Shown here one piece after another: positions 17,041 through 25,105 of a stretch of DNA of 64,000 nt; position 1 is the first letter of the stretch; each line of letters begins with the position of its first letter. Under the pieces are notes generated by a model, which was not told the DNA's origin, did no database searches, and saw only the letters and a list, made by a program, of their open reading frames with translations. Both the position numbers and the translations under genes were made by a program. Location of the stretch: the NCBI RefSeq assembly GCF_020880995.1, contig NZ_JAJISD010000001.1, forward strand, positions 62,001-126,000, in the 5' to 3' direction. This DNA comes from Reyranella aquatilis. Lineage in GTDB: Bacteria > Pseudomonadota > Alphaproteobacteria > Reyranellales > Reyranellaceae.

Positions 17041-17941
17041 GCAGGATCGTCGTCTTGCCGCGATCGAGGCGCTGGTGTGCCGCGATCTCGGCCGCAGGAC
17101 CCAGGAACTGATCGACGCCAATCGCGGCGGGCTGGCGGACGCGGCGCGATCGCTCGCGGCGGCAGGGAAGGTCGGCCTGATCACCGGATTCTTCGTTCCG
17201 CGCGGCGACGTGGCGGCGCCCGAGACCGACGGTCCGGTGGGGACGGCGCTGCTCGCTGCCGCGCTCGCGGCCTGCGGCGTGCCCGCGCGCATCGCCGTCG
17301 ACACGCCCAACGTCGAGGCGGTGCAGGCGGCGGTGCGGGCCACCGGCGAAAACGTGACCGTCGACGAGGTCGCGCTGGGCGACGACGACGCCATCGAGGA
17401 GACGGCGCGGCGCTGGAGACAGGACAAGCTCAGCCATGTAGTCGCCATCGAGCGCTGCGGCCCCAGCGCCGACGGCCGGCCGCGCAACATGCGCGGGGTC
17501 GACGTGTCGCCCTGGACGGCGCGGCTCGATGCGCTGTTCGAAGGCGGCGACTGGACGAAGCTCGCGGTCGGCGACGGCGGCAACGAGATCGGCATGGGCA
17601 AGCTTCCGGCGGGCCTGATCGCGCGGCACGTGCCCAATGGTGCGGAGATCGCCTGCGTCACCTCGTGCGATCACCTCGTGGTCGCCGGCGTGTCGAACTG
17701 GGGCGCCTACGGCCTGATGGCGGCGCTCGCAGTGCTGCGCCCGGACTGGCAGGCGATGATTGCGAAATTCCTGACGGCGGAACGCGACCTCGCCGTCACG
17801 CGGGCAACCGTCGACGAGGCGGGCGCGGTCGATGGCGTGACCGCGCTGCGCGAGGCCACGGTCGACGGCTTCGGACCCGAAATCCACGGTCCTCTGGTGG
17901 ACAAGCTTGGTCGCATTGCACGAGGAGAGGGCGCGGACTAG
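17021..17941 (+). CDS. DUF4392 / D-glutamate cyclase-like protein
   Basis: A 306-aa cytoplasmic protein with the DUF4392 features known from the C-terminal half of mammalian D-glutamate cyclase: LITGFFVP near residue 55, ERCGPSADGRPRNMRGVDVS and VGDGGNEIGMGKLP. The family fold is thought to convert D-Glu to 5-oxo-D-proline, but bacterial members are largely uncharacterised. The ATG overlaps the cyclase gene by 20 bases in another frame, which implies co-translation. The following acyl-CoA dehydrogenase starts 11 bases after its stop. Confidence 0.8.
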   Translation: MSPRTSEQDRRLAAIEALVCRDLGRRTQELIDANRGGLADAARSLAAAGKVGLITGFFVPRGDVAAPETDGPVGTALLAAALAACGVPARIAVDTPNVEAVQAAVRATGENVTVDEVALGDDDAIEETARRWRQDKLSHVVAIERCGPSADGRPRNMRGVDVSPWTARLDALFEGGDWTKLAVGDGGNEIGMGKLPAGLIARHVPNGAEIACVTSCDHLVVAGVSNWGAYGLMAALAVLRPDWQAMIAKFLTAERDLAVTRATVDEAGAVDGVTALREATVDGFGPEIHGPLVDKLGRIARGEGAD

Positions 17942-17951
17942 CTTGCGCGCC

Positions 17952-19118
17952 ATGGAAAATCCCTACGCCCCGACGCATCCCGAAATCCGCGACGCCGTTC
18001 GCCAACTCTGCCTCAAGTTCGACGGCGCCTACTGGCGCGACCTCGACCGCGAACGCGGCTATCCGACCGCCTTCGTGAAGGCGCTGACCGAGGCGGGATG
18101 GCTGTCGATCCTGATCCCGGAGGAGTATGGCGGCGCGGGGCTGGGCATCTCGGCGGCGAGCGCGGTGCTGGAGGAGATTCACAAGGCCGGCTGCAACGCC
18201 GCCGCCTGCCACGCCCAGATGTACATCATGGGCACGGTGCTGCGGCACGGCAGCAAGGAGCAGAAGGAACGCTACCTGCCGAAGATCGCCACCGGCGAAC
18301 TGCGCCTGCAGGCCTTCGGCGTCACCGAGCCGTCGAGCGGCACCGATACGCTGAGCCTGCGCACCACCGCGGTGAAGAAGGACAACAGCACCTACGTCGT
18401 GAACGGCCAGAAGGTGTGGACCAGCCGCGCCGAGCATTCCGACCTGATGCTGCTGCTCGCCCGCACCACGCCGCGGGAGCAGACCAAGAAGAAGACCGAG
18501 GGTCTGTCGGTGTTCCTCGTCGACATGCGCTCGGCGCTGGGCAAGGGGCTCACCATCCGGCCGATTCGCACGATGATGAACCACAACAGCACCGAGGTGT
18601 TCTTCGACAATATGGAAGTGTCGGCCGAGAACCTGATCGGCGAGGAGGGGCAGGGCTTCCGCTACATCCTCTCCGGCATGAACGCCGAACGCGTGCTGAT
18701 TGCCTCGGAGTGCATCGGCGACGGCAAGTGGTTCATCGAGAAGGCGGTGAACTACGCCAAGGAGCGCAAGCTGTTCGGCCGCGCGATCGGCCAGAACCAG
18801 GGTGTGCAGTATCCCATCGCGCGCGCCTACACGCAGATCGAGGCGGCCGACCTGATGGTGCGCAAGGCGGCGGCCATGTACGAGGCCGGCATCAACGCCG
18901 GCTCCGAGGCCAACATGGCCAAGATGCTGGCGTCGGAGGCCTCCTGGGCGGCGGCGGAGATGTGCGTGCAGACCCATGGCGGCTTCGGCTTCGCCGAGGA
19001 ATACGACGTCGAGCGCAAGTTCCGCGAGGCGCGCCTGTACACGGTGGCGCCGATTTCGACCAACATGATCCTGAACTTCGTCGCCGAACACGTGCTGGGA
19101 TTGCCGCGGTCGTACTAG
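17952..19118 (+). CDS. Acyl-CoA dehydrogenase
   Basis: A 388-aa flavoprotein with the usual three-domain layout. FAD/substrate motifs include LIPEEYGGAGLG (about 55-66), FGVTEPSSGTDT (about 122-133), VVNGQKVWTSRAEHSD and the C-terminal QTHGGFGFAEEYDVERKFREARL. It oxidises an acyl-CoA to the 2-enoyl-CoA, passing electrons to ETF. The usual Y-E-G-T near the C-terminus is replaced by LYTVAPIST, so the catalytic base position is not conventional. The start is MENPYAPTHPEIR at 17952, after the previous stop; the open frame begins earlier but overlaps that gene. Confidence 0.9.
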   Translation: MENPYAPTHPEIRDAVRQLCLKFDGAYWRDLDRERGYPTAFVKALTEAGWLSILIPEEYGGAGLGISAASAVLEEIHKAGCNAAACHAQMYIMGTVLRHGSKEQKERYLPKIATGELRLQAFGVTEPSSGTDTLSLRTTAVKKDNSTYVVNGQKVWTSRAEHSDLMLLLARTTPREQTKKKTEGLSVFLVDMRSALGKGLTIRPIRTMMNHNSTEVFFDNMEVSAENLIGEEGQGFRYILSGMNAERVLIASECIGDGKWFIEKAVNYAKERKLFGRAIGQNQGVQYPIARAYTQIEAADLMVRKAAAMYEAGINAGSEANMAKMLASEASWAAAEMCVQTHGGFGFAEEYDVERKFREARLYTVAPISTNMILNFVAEHVLGLPRSY

Positions 19119-19131
19119 ATCGGGACAGCTT

Positions 19132-19216
19132 GTCGTCCTGAGCGCACCGAAGGACCTGATGGAGCGCTCGGCGCCTCCCTGGAGGACGGGCGATCCTTCG
19201 CTGCGCTCAGGATGAT
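19132..19216. repeat. Palindromic intergenic repeat, family B
   Basis: The left arm GTCGTCCTGAGCGCACCG and the right arm (ending CTGCGCTCAGGATGAT) are inverted copies over about 23 bases with three mismatches, GAAGGA being part of both. The element lies between the convergent acyl-CoA dehydrogenase and Rieske oxygenase genes. Elements with this GTCATCCTGAGCG-type end are common dispersed intergenic palindromes in GC-rich bacteria. Confidence 0.65.
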
Positions 19217-19221
19217 TTGAA

Positions 19222-20334
19222 TCAGGAGCCGCCGACAGCCTCGACGATCATCTTCTGGAAGTGGATGACGAGGTGTTCGCTGTTAGTGAGGAAGCGGCCG
19301 GTGTCGGGAATCCCGCCCAGCAGCCCGCGCTGGACCGAATCGGTCAGCGCGTCGTCCTCCGCCGCCACCTGCTTGTTGAAGGCGACGAGCGACTTGGCGA
19401 AATCCTCGCTCACGCCGGGACCGAAGAACTGCTCGGACAGGCCTTTGGTGGCGTTCGGACCGTCCGGTGTCCACACATCGATCGACAGGTTGGGGAAACC
19501 CGGATTGATGTTGATCGTCACATTCGGCCACAGGAAGTGATACTGCGACTGCGTCACCGCGCCGGCGACGTCGTAAAGCTCGACCTTGCTCTTGCCCGCG
19601 AGCGCCGCCGGGCGGACTTGGCCGCTCTGGCTCGAGAAGTAGCCGTGGGTCTTCAGCGTATAGACGTCGGGCCGCACGTCGATCGCGGCATTGAAGCCGG
19701 GATGGGCGACGGCGCAGTGATAGCATTCGAGATAGTTCTCGAGCATCGTCTTCCAGTTGGCATTCGAGCGCCATTCCTCGCGGCTGTAGTGCACGAGCGT
19801 ATCGAGGATGACACCGCTCTCGGCGATCAGGCCGAGGACGGGACCGTAGAGCGAGGCTGCGCTGGGAGCGTCGGGGTCGAGATTGACGAAGACGAAGGGG
19901 CCAAGCGCTTCGGCCCGGATCGGCAGCAGCGGGAAGTCCGCGAGGTTGAAGTTCGGCTCGGAGGTGGAGCGCGGCACGCGCCGCAGGCCACCGGTGAGGT
20001 CGTAGGTCCAGGCATGATAGCCGCACTGGAGGCTCTTCGCGTTGCCACGACCTTTCATCACTTCATGCCGGCGATGGCGGCAGACGTTCACGAATCCGGC
20101 GAGACCGTTCTCGTTGCGCACTACCGCGACGGGCACGCCACCGGCATAGCCGGTCACGTAGTCGCCGATTTCGGCGAGGTGCGCGAGCGGGCCGACATAG
20201 TTCCAGCTCTTGCGAAAGACCTGGGCGATCTCGCGCTCGGTAATTCCGGGATCGGTGTACCAGCGGGCGGGAAGCGACTCACCGCGCTCCAGGGCGGCAA
20301 GAAGGCGGGACGAAGTGTCGGCAAGGAGAGTCAT
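19222..20334 (-). CDS. Rieske aromatic ring-hydroxylating oxygenase, alpha subunit
   Basis: A 370-aa protein. The N-terminal Rieske domain has C-x-H (CRHRRHEV, about residues 86-93) and C-x2-H (LQCGYHAWTYDL), which bind a 2Fe-2S cluster. The C-terminal catalytic domain has NWKTMLENYLECYHCAVAHP, with the bridging Glu/Asp-type residue and the His ligands of mononuclear iron. It would dioxygenate or demethylate an aromatic or quaternary-amine substrate with a separate reductase, which is absent here. The TonB-free, short (370 aa) form resembles the single-subunit oxygenases of the glycine betaine/choline type. It is the last gene of a minus-strand run starting with MaoC at 22303. Confidence 0.9.
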   Translation of the reverse strand: MTLLADTSSRLLAALERGESLPARWYTDPGITEREIAQVFRKSWNYVGPLAHLAEIGDYVTGYAGGVPVAVVRNENGLAGFVNVCRHRRHEVMKGRGNAKSLQCGYHAWTYDLTGGLRRVPRSTSEPNFNLADFPLLPIRAEALGPFVFVNLDPDAPSAASLYGPVLGLIAESGVILDTLVHYSREEWRSNANWKTMLENYLECYHCAVAHPGFNAAIDVRPDVYTLKTHGYFSSQSGQVRPAALAGKSKVELYDVAGAVTQSQYHFLWPNVTININPGFPNLSIDVWTPDGPNATKGLSEQFFGPGVSEDFAKSLVAFNKQVAAEDDALTDSVQRGLLGGIPDTGRFLTNSEHLVIHFQKMIVEAVGGS

Positions 20335-20354
20335 GGCGGCAGCTCACGTTGTGG

Positions 20355-20981
20355 CTAACCGAAGATAATCCCTCGCAACGTCGAAATTGCGGCCGTGATC
20401 GCGGCATGGCCGACCATCAGCAAAAACACGGTCCAGAAGGCGGTAATCACGGTCATGATCCATCCAAGAATAGCCATCACGCCGTCATCTTCGATCAGGG
20501 CAAAACAGAAGAACAATATCGCCCAGGCCGGGAAGAGATTGTCGAACGGGATCGGCAAGGCGAGGATCACGACGTTGGCTGCCCATGCGAACAACAGCAG
20601 TCGGCGCGGCAGACCCGTAACCCATCCTTCGCTGCGCGCATGGACGGTGTTTTCCAGCCAGCGGATAAAGCGCCGCGCGCGCTGCAGGAAATCCTGGAGC
20701 TTGCCGCGGGGCAGGCCACGCTTGCCGATGGCACGCGGGAGCGACGGCACCGGCCTTCCTGCGAAGTATTGCGCGAGCAGATACAGCATTGGCACGCCGG
20801 TGATCGTCGAAAGCCACGGGATGCCGGTCGGAATGACGTTGGCGATGTTCACCGCCAGGATGGCGAACGCATATGAACGCCCCTCGAGTCCGGCGAGGAA
20901 CTCGTCCAGCGAGAGCACCGACCGCCGGTCTCCGGCAAACAGCCGGTCGAGCGTGTCGAGGAGGCCGAAGTTATCCTTCAT
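20355..20981 (-). CDS. ExoD-family membrane protein
   Basis: A 208-aa protein matching the exopolysaccharide synthesis protein ExoD family. It opens with RSYAFAILAVNIANVIPTGIPWLSTITGVPM, has GKRGLPRGKLQDFLQ and ends with three or four hydrophobic segments, including RLLLFAWAANVVILALPIPFDNLFPAWAILF. The family was named from Rhizobium mutants affected in exopolysaccharide and alkali tolerance; the molecular activity is not known. Its ATG overlaps the CitE stop by 4 bases, so it is co-transcribed with CitE, but no functional link is evident. Confidence 0.88.
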   Translation of the reverse strand: MKDNFGLLDTLDRLFAGDRRSVLSLDEFLAGLEGRSYAFAILAVNIANVIPTGIPWLSTITGVPMLYLLAQYFAGRPVPSLPRAIGKRGLPRGKLQDFLQRARRFIRWLENTVHARSEGWVTGLPRRLLLFAWAANVVILALPIPFDNLFPAWAILFFCFALIEDDGVMAILGWIMTVITAFWTVFLLMVGHAAITAAISTLRGIIFG

Positions 20982-21841
20982 CCACCCTTCCGCGCGACCA
21001 GCCGGCGGGCCAGCACGAGATGCGGCTTGTCCAGCATCTTGCCGTCCATGGTGAGAACGCCGGCGCCGGGATTGCCCTCGAAGGTCGCGATGACGCGGTT
21101 GGCCCAGTCGATCTCGGCCTCACTGGGCGTGAAGACTTCGTGGATGATGGCGACCTGGTCGGGATGGATGGCGATCTTGCCGCCATAGCCCATGCGGCGC
21201 GCATCCCGCGCCTCCATCCGCAGCCCTTCGATGTTCCTGATGTCGGGATAGACCGTGTCGTAGGCGGTAACGCCGGCGGCCACCGAGGCCATCAGGTTGA
21301 CGGTGCGGGCGAGCTTGAACGTGTCGTCGTAGACGCCGGGCGAGGGGCCCTTCGCCAGCGCGCCGAGATCGGCCATCAGATCCTCGCCGCCCCAGGAGTG
21401 GCCGATCAGACGGGCGTGCTTCGCCGGCGCCGCCGTCAGCGCCAGGATCGCCGCGGCACTCTCGGTGGCGATGGTCAGGATGCGGGTCTTGCCGTGCTCC
21501 ATGCCCTCGCGTGTCTCGAGCGCGTCGAGGTAGTTCGACATCAGGTCGAGATCGGCCTGGCCGACGCACTTCGGAAACACGATTCCGTCCGGCTTGCCCT
21601 GCATGACTATGGCGAGGTCGCCCAGCGTGAGGCCGGTGTCGAGCGCATTGACGCGGACGTAGAGCTTCGGCCCGGCCCGGTCGGCGCTCTTCAGGTAGGC
21701 CAGCGCCATGTCGCGGGCGATTGTCTTGCGGTCGGTGGCGACGGAATCCTCGAGATCGAGGATCAGCCCGTCGGGGCCGGAGGCGGGACCCTTGGCGAGC
21801 TTGCGCTCCGAATCGGCGGGGACGAACAGGAAGGAACGCAT
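20978..21841 (-). CDS. CoA ester lyase, HpcH/HpaI (CitE-like)
   Basis: A 287-aa TIM-barrel enzyme of the citrate-lyase-beta/malyl-CoA-lyase type. Visible motifs are MRSFLFVPADSERKL, the metal/acid segment LILDLEDSV (about 26-34), LYVRVNALDTG with the CoA-stabilising Arg, and GKIAIHPDQV near the C-terminus. It cleaves or forms a beta-hydroxyacyl-CoA such as malyl-, citramalyl- or beta-methylmalyl-CoA. It follows a MaoC-type hydratase by 6 bases, a pairing that suggests stepwise hydration and cleavage of an unsaturated acyl-CoA. Confidence 0.88.
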   Translation of the reverse strand: MRSFLFVPADSERKLAKGPASGPDGLILDLEDSVATDRKTIARDMALAYLKSADRAGPKLYVRVNALDTGLTLGDLAIVMQGKPDGIVFPKCVGQADLDLMSNYLDALETREGMEHGKTRILTIATESAAAILALTAAPAKHARLIGHSWGGEDLMADLGALAKGPSPGVYDDTFKLARTVNLMASVAAGVTAYDTVYPDIRNIEGLRMEARDARRMGYGGKIAIHPDQVAIIHEVFTPSEAEIDWANRVIATFEGNPGAGVLTMDGKMLDKPHLVLARRLVARKGG

Positions 21842-21847
21842 CGGACT

Positions 21848-22303
21848 TCAGCTCCTGGGCTTCTTGCGCATCAGCGCCTGACGGGTGCACTCGGCGACGA
21901 TCTCGTCGCGCTGGTTGATCGCGGTGTGGGCGAATTCGACGATGCCGGCATCGGGCCTCGATTTGCTCTCGCGCAGGCTCACCACCCGGGTCCGCACGCG
22001 CACCGTGTCGCCGTGGAACACGGGCTTGGGAAAACGCACGTCGGTCATTCCGAGATTGGCGATGGTGGTGCCGAGCGTCGTGTCGTTCACGGTGATGCCG
22101 ATCATCAGGCCGAGCGTGAAGAGGCTGTTCACGATGCGCTGGCCAAACTCGGTCTTGGAGGCGAATTCCTCGTCGAGGTGCAGCGGCTGCACGTTCATGG
22201 TGAGGGAGCTGAACAGGACATTGTCCATCTCCGTCACGGTGCGGGTCCATTCGTGCTCGAACACGCGGCCGACCGTGAAATCCTCGTAGTAAAGCCCTGC
22301 CAT
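21848..22303 (-). CDS. MaoC-like hydratase
   Basis: A 151-aa single hot-dog-fold hydratase. It has [23 protein letters not shown] at the start, the hydratase-type [22 protein letters not shown] in place of D-x4-H-x-D-P, and [17 protein letters not shown] near the end. It would hydrate a 2-enoyl-CoA or the like; mesaconyl-CoA hydratases share this arrangement with an adjacent CitE-type lyase. First gene of the minus-strand run MaoC-CitE-ExoD-Rieske; divergent from the quinone oxidoreductase, with 108 bases between starts. Confidence 0.85.
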   Translation of the reverse strand: MAGLYYEDFTVGRVFEHEWTRTVTEMDNVLFSSLTMNVQPLHLDEEFASKTEFGQRIVNSLFTLGLMIGITVNDTTLGTTIANLGMTDVRFPKPVFHGDTVRVRTRVVSLRESKSRPDAGIVEFAHTAINQRDEIVAECTRQALMRKKPRS

Positions 22304-22411
22304 CTTTCTCCTCGCGGAAGTCGAGCCTTCCTAGCATGGATGGACGCTGGGCGGCCCGCCATCGTATCAATGCCGCCACTGGATGGAACACCGAGAAACG
22401 GGAGCAAGACG

Positions 22412-23389
22412 ATGCGCGCGATGCTGAGCGAGACGCCGGGCGGGCCGGAGAGCCTGAAGCTGGTGGAGATGCCCTCCAAGCCGCTGGGCAAGGGGCAGGT
22501 GCGCGTCGCGACCAAGGCGGCGGGCGTCAACTTCCCCGATACGCTCATCATCCAGGACAAGTACCAGTTCAAGCCGCCGCGCCCCTTTGCGCCGGGCCAC
22601 GAGATCGCGGGCGACATCACCGAGGTGGGCGAGGGCGTTACCGCCTACAAGGTCGGCGACCGCGTGATCGGCATGATCGGCCATGGCGGCTACGCCAGCG
22701 AGGCGGTGGTGGACGAGATCCAGCTGCTGCCGATGCCGAAGAACATGAGCTACGAGGATGGTGCCGCCTTCACCATGACCTACGGCACCTCGTACTACGC
22801 GCTGAAGCAGCGCAGCAGCTACAAGCCGGGCGAGACGCTGCTGGTGACCGGCGCCTCGGGCGGCGTCGGCCTGACCGCGGTGGAACTGGGCGCGCTGATG
22901 GGTCTCAAGGTCATCGCCGCCGTCGGCTCCGACGAGAAGATGGAGATCTGCAAGAAGTACGGCGCCACGATGTTCGTGAACTACGCCAAGGAGAAGATGC
23001 GCGACAAGGTCAAGGAGCTGACCGGCGGCGCGGGCGCGGACATCATCTACGACGCCGTCGGCGGCGATGCCTTCGACGAATCCGTGCGCTGCATCGCCTG
23101 GTACGGCCGCCTGCTGGTGGTCGGCTTCGCGGCGGGCCGCATCCCGTCGCTGCCGGCCAACCTGGCGCTTCTGAAGAGCTGCGACGTGCGCGGCGTGTTC
23201 TACGGCGCGTGGCGAGGCCGCGAGCCCGCCGAGGCACGAAAGAACTTCGACGAGATGCTGGCCTGGTACGGCGAGGGCAAGCTGAAGCCGCACATCTCCA
23301 TGCGCTTCCCGCTGGAGAAGGCAGCTGACGCCATGAACGCCCTGCTGTCGCGCAAGGCGACCGGCAAGGTCATCATCGACGTGGCCTGA
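22412..23389 (+). CDS. NADPH:quinone oxidoreductase, zinc-free MDR family
   Basis: A 325-aa medium-chain dehydrogenase/reductase. It starts [21 protein letters not shown], with [37 protein letters not shown] (NADPH fold, about 144-159) and [21 protein letters not shown]. It has no zinc-binding Cys/His set, as usual in the quinone reductase/crotonyl-CoA-reductase-like subgroup. The substrate may be a quinone or an enone. The start is MRAM at 22412, after GGGAGC; a long upstream extension is open only by GC bias. The following SDR starts 15 bases downstream, so they are likely one operon. Confidence 0.9.
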   Translation: MRAMLSETPGGPESLKLVEMPSKPLGKGQVRVATKAAGVNFPDTLIIQDKYQFKPPRPFAPGHEIAGDITEVGEGVTAYKVGDRVIGMIGHGGYASEAVVDEIQLLPMPKNMSYEDGAAFTMTYGTSYYALKQRSSYKPGETLLVTGASGGVGLTAVELGALMGLKVIAAVGSDEKMEICKKYGATMFVNYAKEKMRDKVKELTGGAGADIIYDAVGGDAFDESVRCIAWYGRLLVVGFAAGRIPSLPANLALLKSCDVRGVFYGAWRGREPAEARKNFDEMLAWYGEGKLKPHISMRFPLEKAADAMNALLSRKATGKVIIDVA

Positions 23390-23404
23390 GGGCGGGAGGG
23401 GCGC

Positions 23405-24160
23405 ATGGGTAGACTGTCGGGCAAGATCGCGATCGTGACCGGTGCCGCCTCGGGCATCGGGGAGGCATCGGCAAAGCTCTTCGCCGAGGAGGGCGCGCAG
23501 GTCCTGGCGGTCGACCGGCCCGAATCGGCCATCGACACGGTTCATGCGGGCGACGCGTCGATTGCGGCCTTCGCCGCCGATATCACGGGGGACGATGCGC
23601 CGAAGCGGATCGTCGCCGCCGCGCTGGAGAAATTCGGCGCACTCGACATCCTGTTCAACAATGCCGGCGTGAGCGGCCGCGCCTTCGTCGAGGAAATGAC
23701 CGACGAGATGTGGGACCGCACCAATGCGGTCAACGTGCGCGGCATGTTCCGGCTCTGCCGCGAGGCCATTCCGGCACTCAAGCTCAGGGCGCGCGAGAAG
23801 GGCCGGGCGCGCATCGTCAACACGGCCTCGGTCATGGCCTTCGATACCGACTACGGGCTGGCGGCCTATTGCGCGTCCAAGGCCGGCGTCGGCGGGCTCA
23901 CGCGCACGCTGGCGCTGGAACTGGGCAAGTTCAACATCACCGCCAACTACGTCTGCCCCGGCGCCATCTACAGCGGCATGACGCGGACCAACTTCGACAA
24001 GCCGGAGATCCGTGAGGTCTGGGAGAAGAAGGCTGCGCTGCGCCGCCTCGGCCAGCCCATCGACATCGCCCGTGGCGCGCTGCTGCTGGCCTCCGACGAA
24101 GCCGACTTCATCACCGGCCATGAGCTGGTGGTCGATGGCGGCCTCACCTTGCGCACGTGA
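23405..24160 (+). CDS. SDR family oxidoreductase
   Basis: A 251-aa classical short-chain dehydrogenase. It has [15 protein letters not shown] (about 12-26) for the cofactor, FNNAGVSG, the catalytic Ser in [11 protein letters not shown], and YCASK for Tyr/Lys. The acidic residue in AVDRPESA after the second beta strand favours NAD. The start is ATG 23405, 12 bases after GGGAGG. It is downstream of the quinone oxidoreductase in the same orientation and probably co-transcribed. The substrate is unknown. Confidence 0.92.
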   Translation: MGRLSGKIAIVTGAASGIGEASAKLFAEEGAQVLAVDRPESAIDTVHAGDASIAAFAADITGDDAPKRIVAAALEKFGALDILFNNAGVSGRAFVEEMTDEMWDRTNAVNVRGMFRLCREAIPALKLRAREKGRARIVNTASVMAFDTDYGLAAYCASKAGVGGLTRTLALELGKFNITANYVCPGAIYSGMTRTNFDKPEIREVWEKKAALRRLGQPIDIARGALLLASDEADFITGHELVVDGGLTLRT

Positions 24161-24344
24161 GACGCAGGCCAGAAGAGTATGGAGCCAGTGCGCTGGACAC
24201 TTCTGCCGTTGGGGTAAGTCCGGGCATCTCACGAGCAGTCTCAAAAGGCATCACGAACTCGCAGCGCCGCCACGATAAGTGAGCCGAGTGGCTTCGCGAC
24301 CAGCAATAGTGTGAGCAAACGCACGGCCACGAGGGTGGCGGAGC

Positions 24345-24575
24345 TTTGTTAATGGCCTGCTGCGCGGCGCCAGCCTTCCTGGGGTTATGGGCGTGCGGCT
24401 GCACTCGCGTCGGGCCCATCCGCTGCAGCATCCTGCCGACCGTGCACTCATCAAGGCAGCACCATCCGCTTACGCCGTGGAAGGCCGAGTCGGGGCCGCA
24501 AGGACCGGAGCCTTCAGCTCCTCCCGCTGATCCGCCGAAAGAGCCAGCGGACGACCGCCGCGCCTGGCATCGCAA
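24345..24575 (-). pseudogene. IS630-family transposase remnant
   Basis: The minus strand reads RRGGRPLALSADQREELKA (about 24513-24570) in one frame. After an internal break, ECTVGRMLQRMG (about 24410-24446) and VQPHAHNPRKAGAAQQAINK follow in another. These match the helix-turn-helix and winged-helix part of IS630 transposases (GRPxALSxxQRxxL, STVGRLLKRLG, then QPRPHHPKK, AAQEAFKK). The DDE catalytic part is missing, so the copy is dead. No terminal repeats were found. Bases 24161-24344 hold no gene I can support. Confidence 0.6.
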
Positions 24576-24640
24576 AGCTGCACTACTAACAAGAGGTCGC
24601 CAGCGTGTTCGGCAAGATGAAGTAGTGGCTTGCCAGTGCC

Positions 24641-25048
24641 CTAGAACTTCACGTCCTTCTTGAGTTTCTCATAGGCAGCGGCCTCTTCGACATCTTTGGT
24701 CGCCTTGTCTGCCTCAGCCTTAATCCGTGCCGATTCCTCGGCAGCCCTTCTCGTCCTGTAGGACTCATTTGTTTCAGCAATTACGCGTTCCAACGTCCTC
24801 TTATGATCGTCGTTAAAGCGATTAGGAACGCAGGTAATTCGCAGGAAGCCGGCCCTCACTTCTGCCGGCTTCTTGTCTGAATACAGTACTGCCCTCCAAG
24901 CGGCATTGAAGGCGTCTGTCCACTCCTGCGGTGGAATCTTGGAGAGTCGAATCGTGAGCTCACGTATGGCTGGCGCCTCTCCGGTCACCATTTTGGGTGG
25001 CGTATCCGCAAACCCTGACATCTTGATATCTTCGAATTTTTCTGACAT
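24641..25048 (-). CDS. Hypothetical protein, 135 aa, charged C-terminus
   Basis: No family recognised. Residues 1-90 contain a mixed region with WTDAFNAAWRAVLYSDKKP and CVPNRFNDDHKRTLERVIAE; the last 40 residues are Ala/Glu/Lys rich and look like a helix or coiled coil. The start at MSEKFEDIKMSG is preferred because AAGGGAG lies 9 bases before it; a longer ATG three codons upstream has poor spacing. The DNA is clearly AT-richer than most of the window, like the two minus-strand genes upstream. It may form a small operon with them. Confidence 0.6.
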   Translation of the reverse strand: MSEKFEDIKMSGFADTPPKMVTGEAPAIRELTIRLSKIPPQEWTDAFNAAWRAVLYSDKKPAEVRAGFLRITCVPNRFNDDHKRTLERVIAETNESYRTRRAAEESARIKAEADKATKDVEEAAAYEKLKKDVKF

Positions 25049-25105
25049 CTCGCGCATCTCCCTTAACGAGGTTTTAGCTCGTCAAACATCGCCAGCTCGA
25101 TTCAC

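Noticed and set aside
14674..17661. A 995-codon open frame on the minus strand opposite the adenylate cyclase
   Set aside because: An antisense artefact of high GC; the plus strand encodes a complete CHASE2 cyclase and the next gene.
20873..22411. N-terminal extension of the quinone oxidoreductase frame through the CitE and MaoC genes
   Set aside because: It is antisense to two real genes; family similarity begins only at MRAM (22412), which has its own ribosome site.
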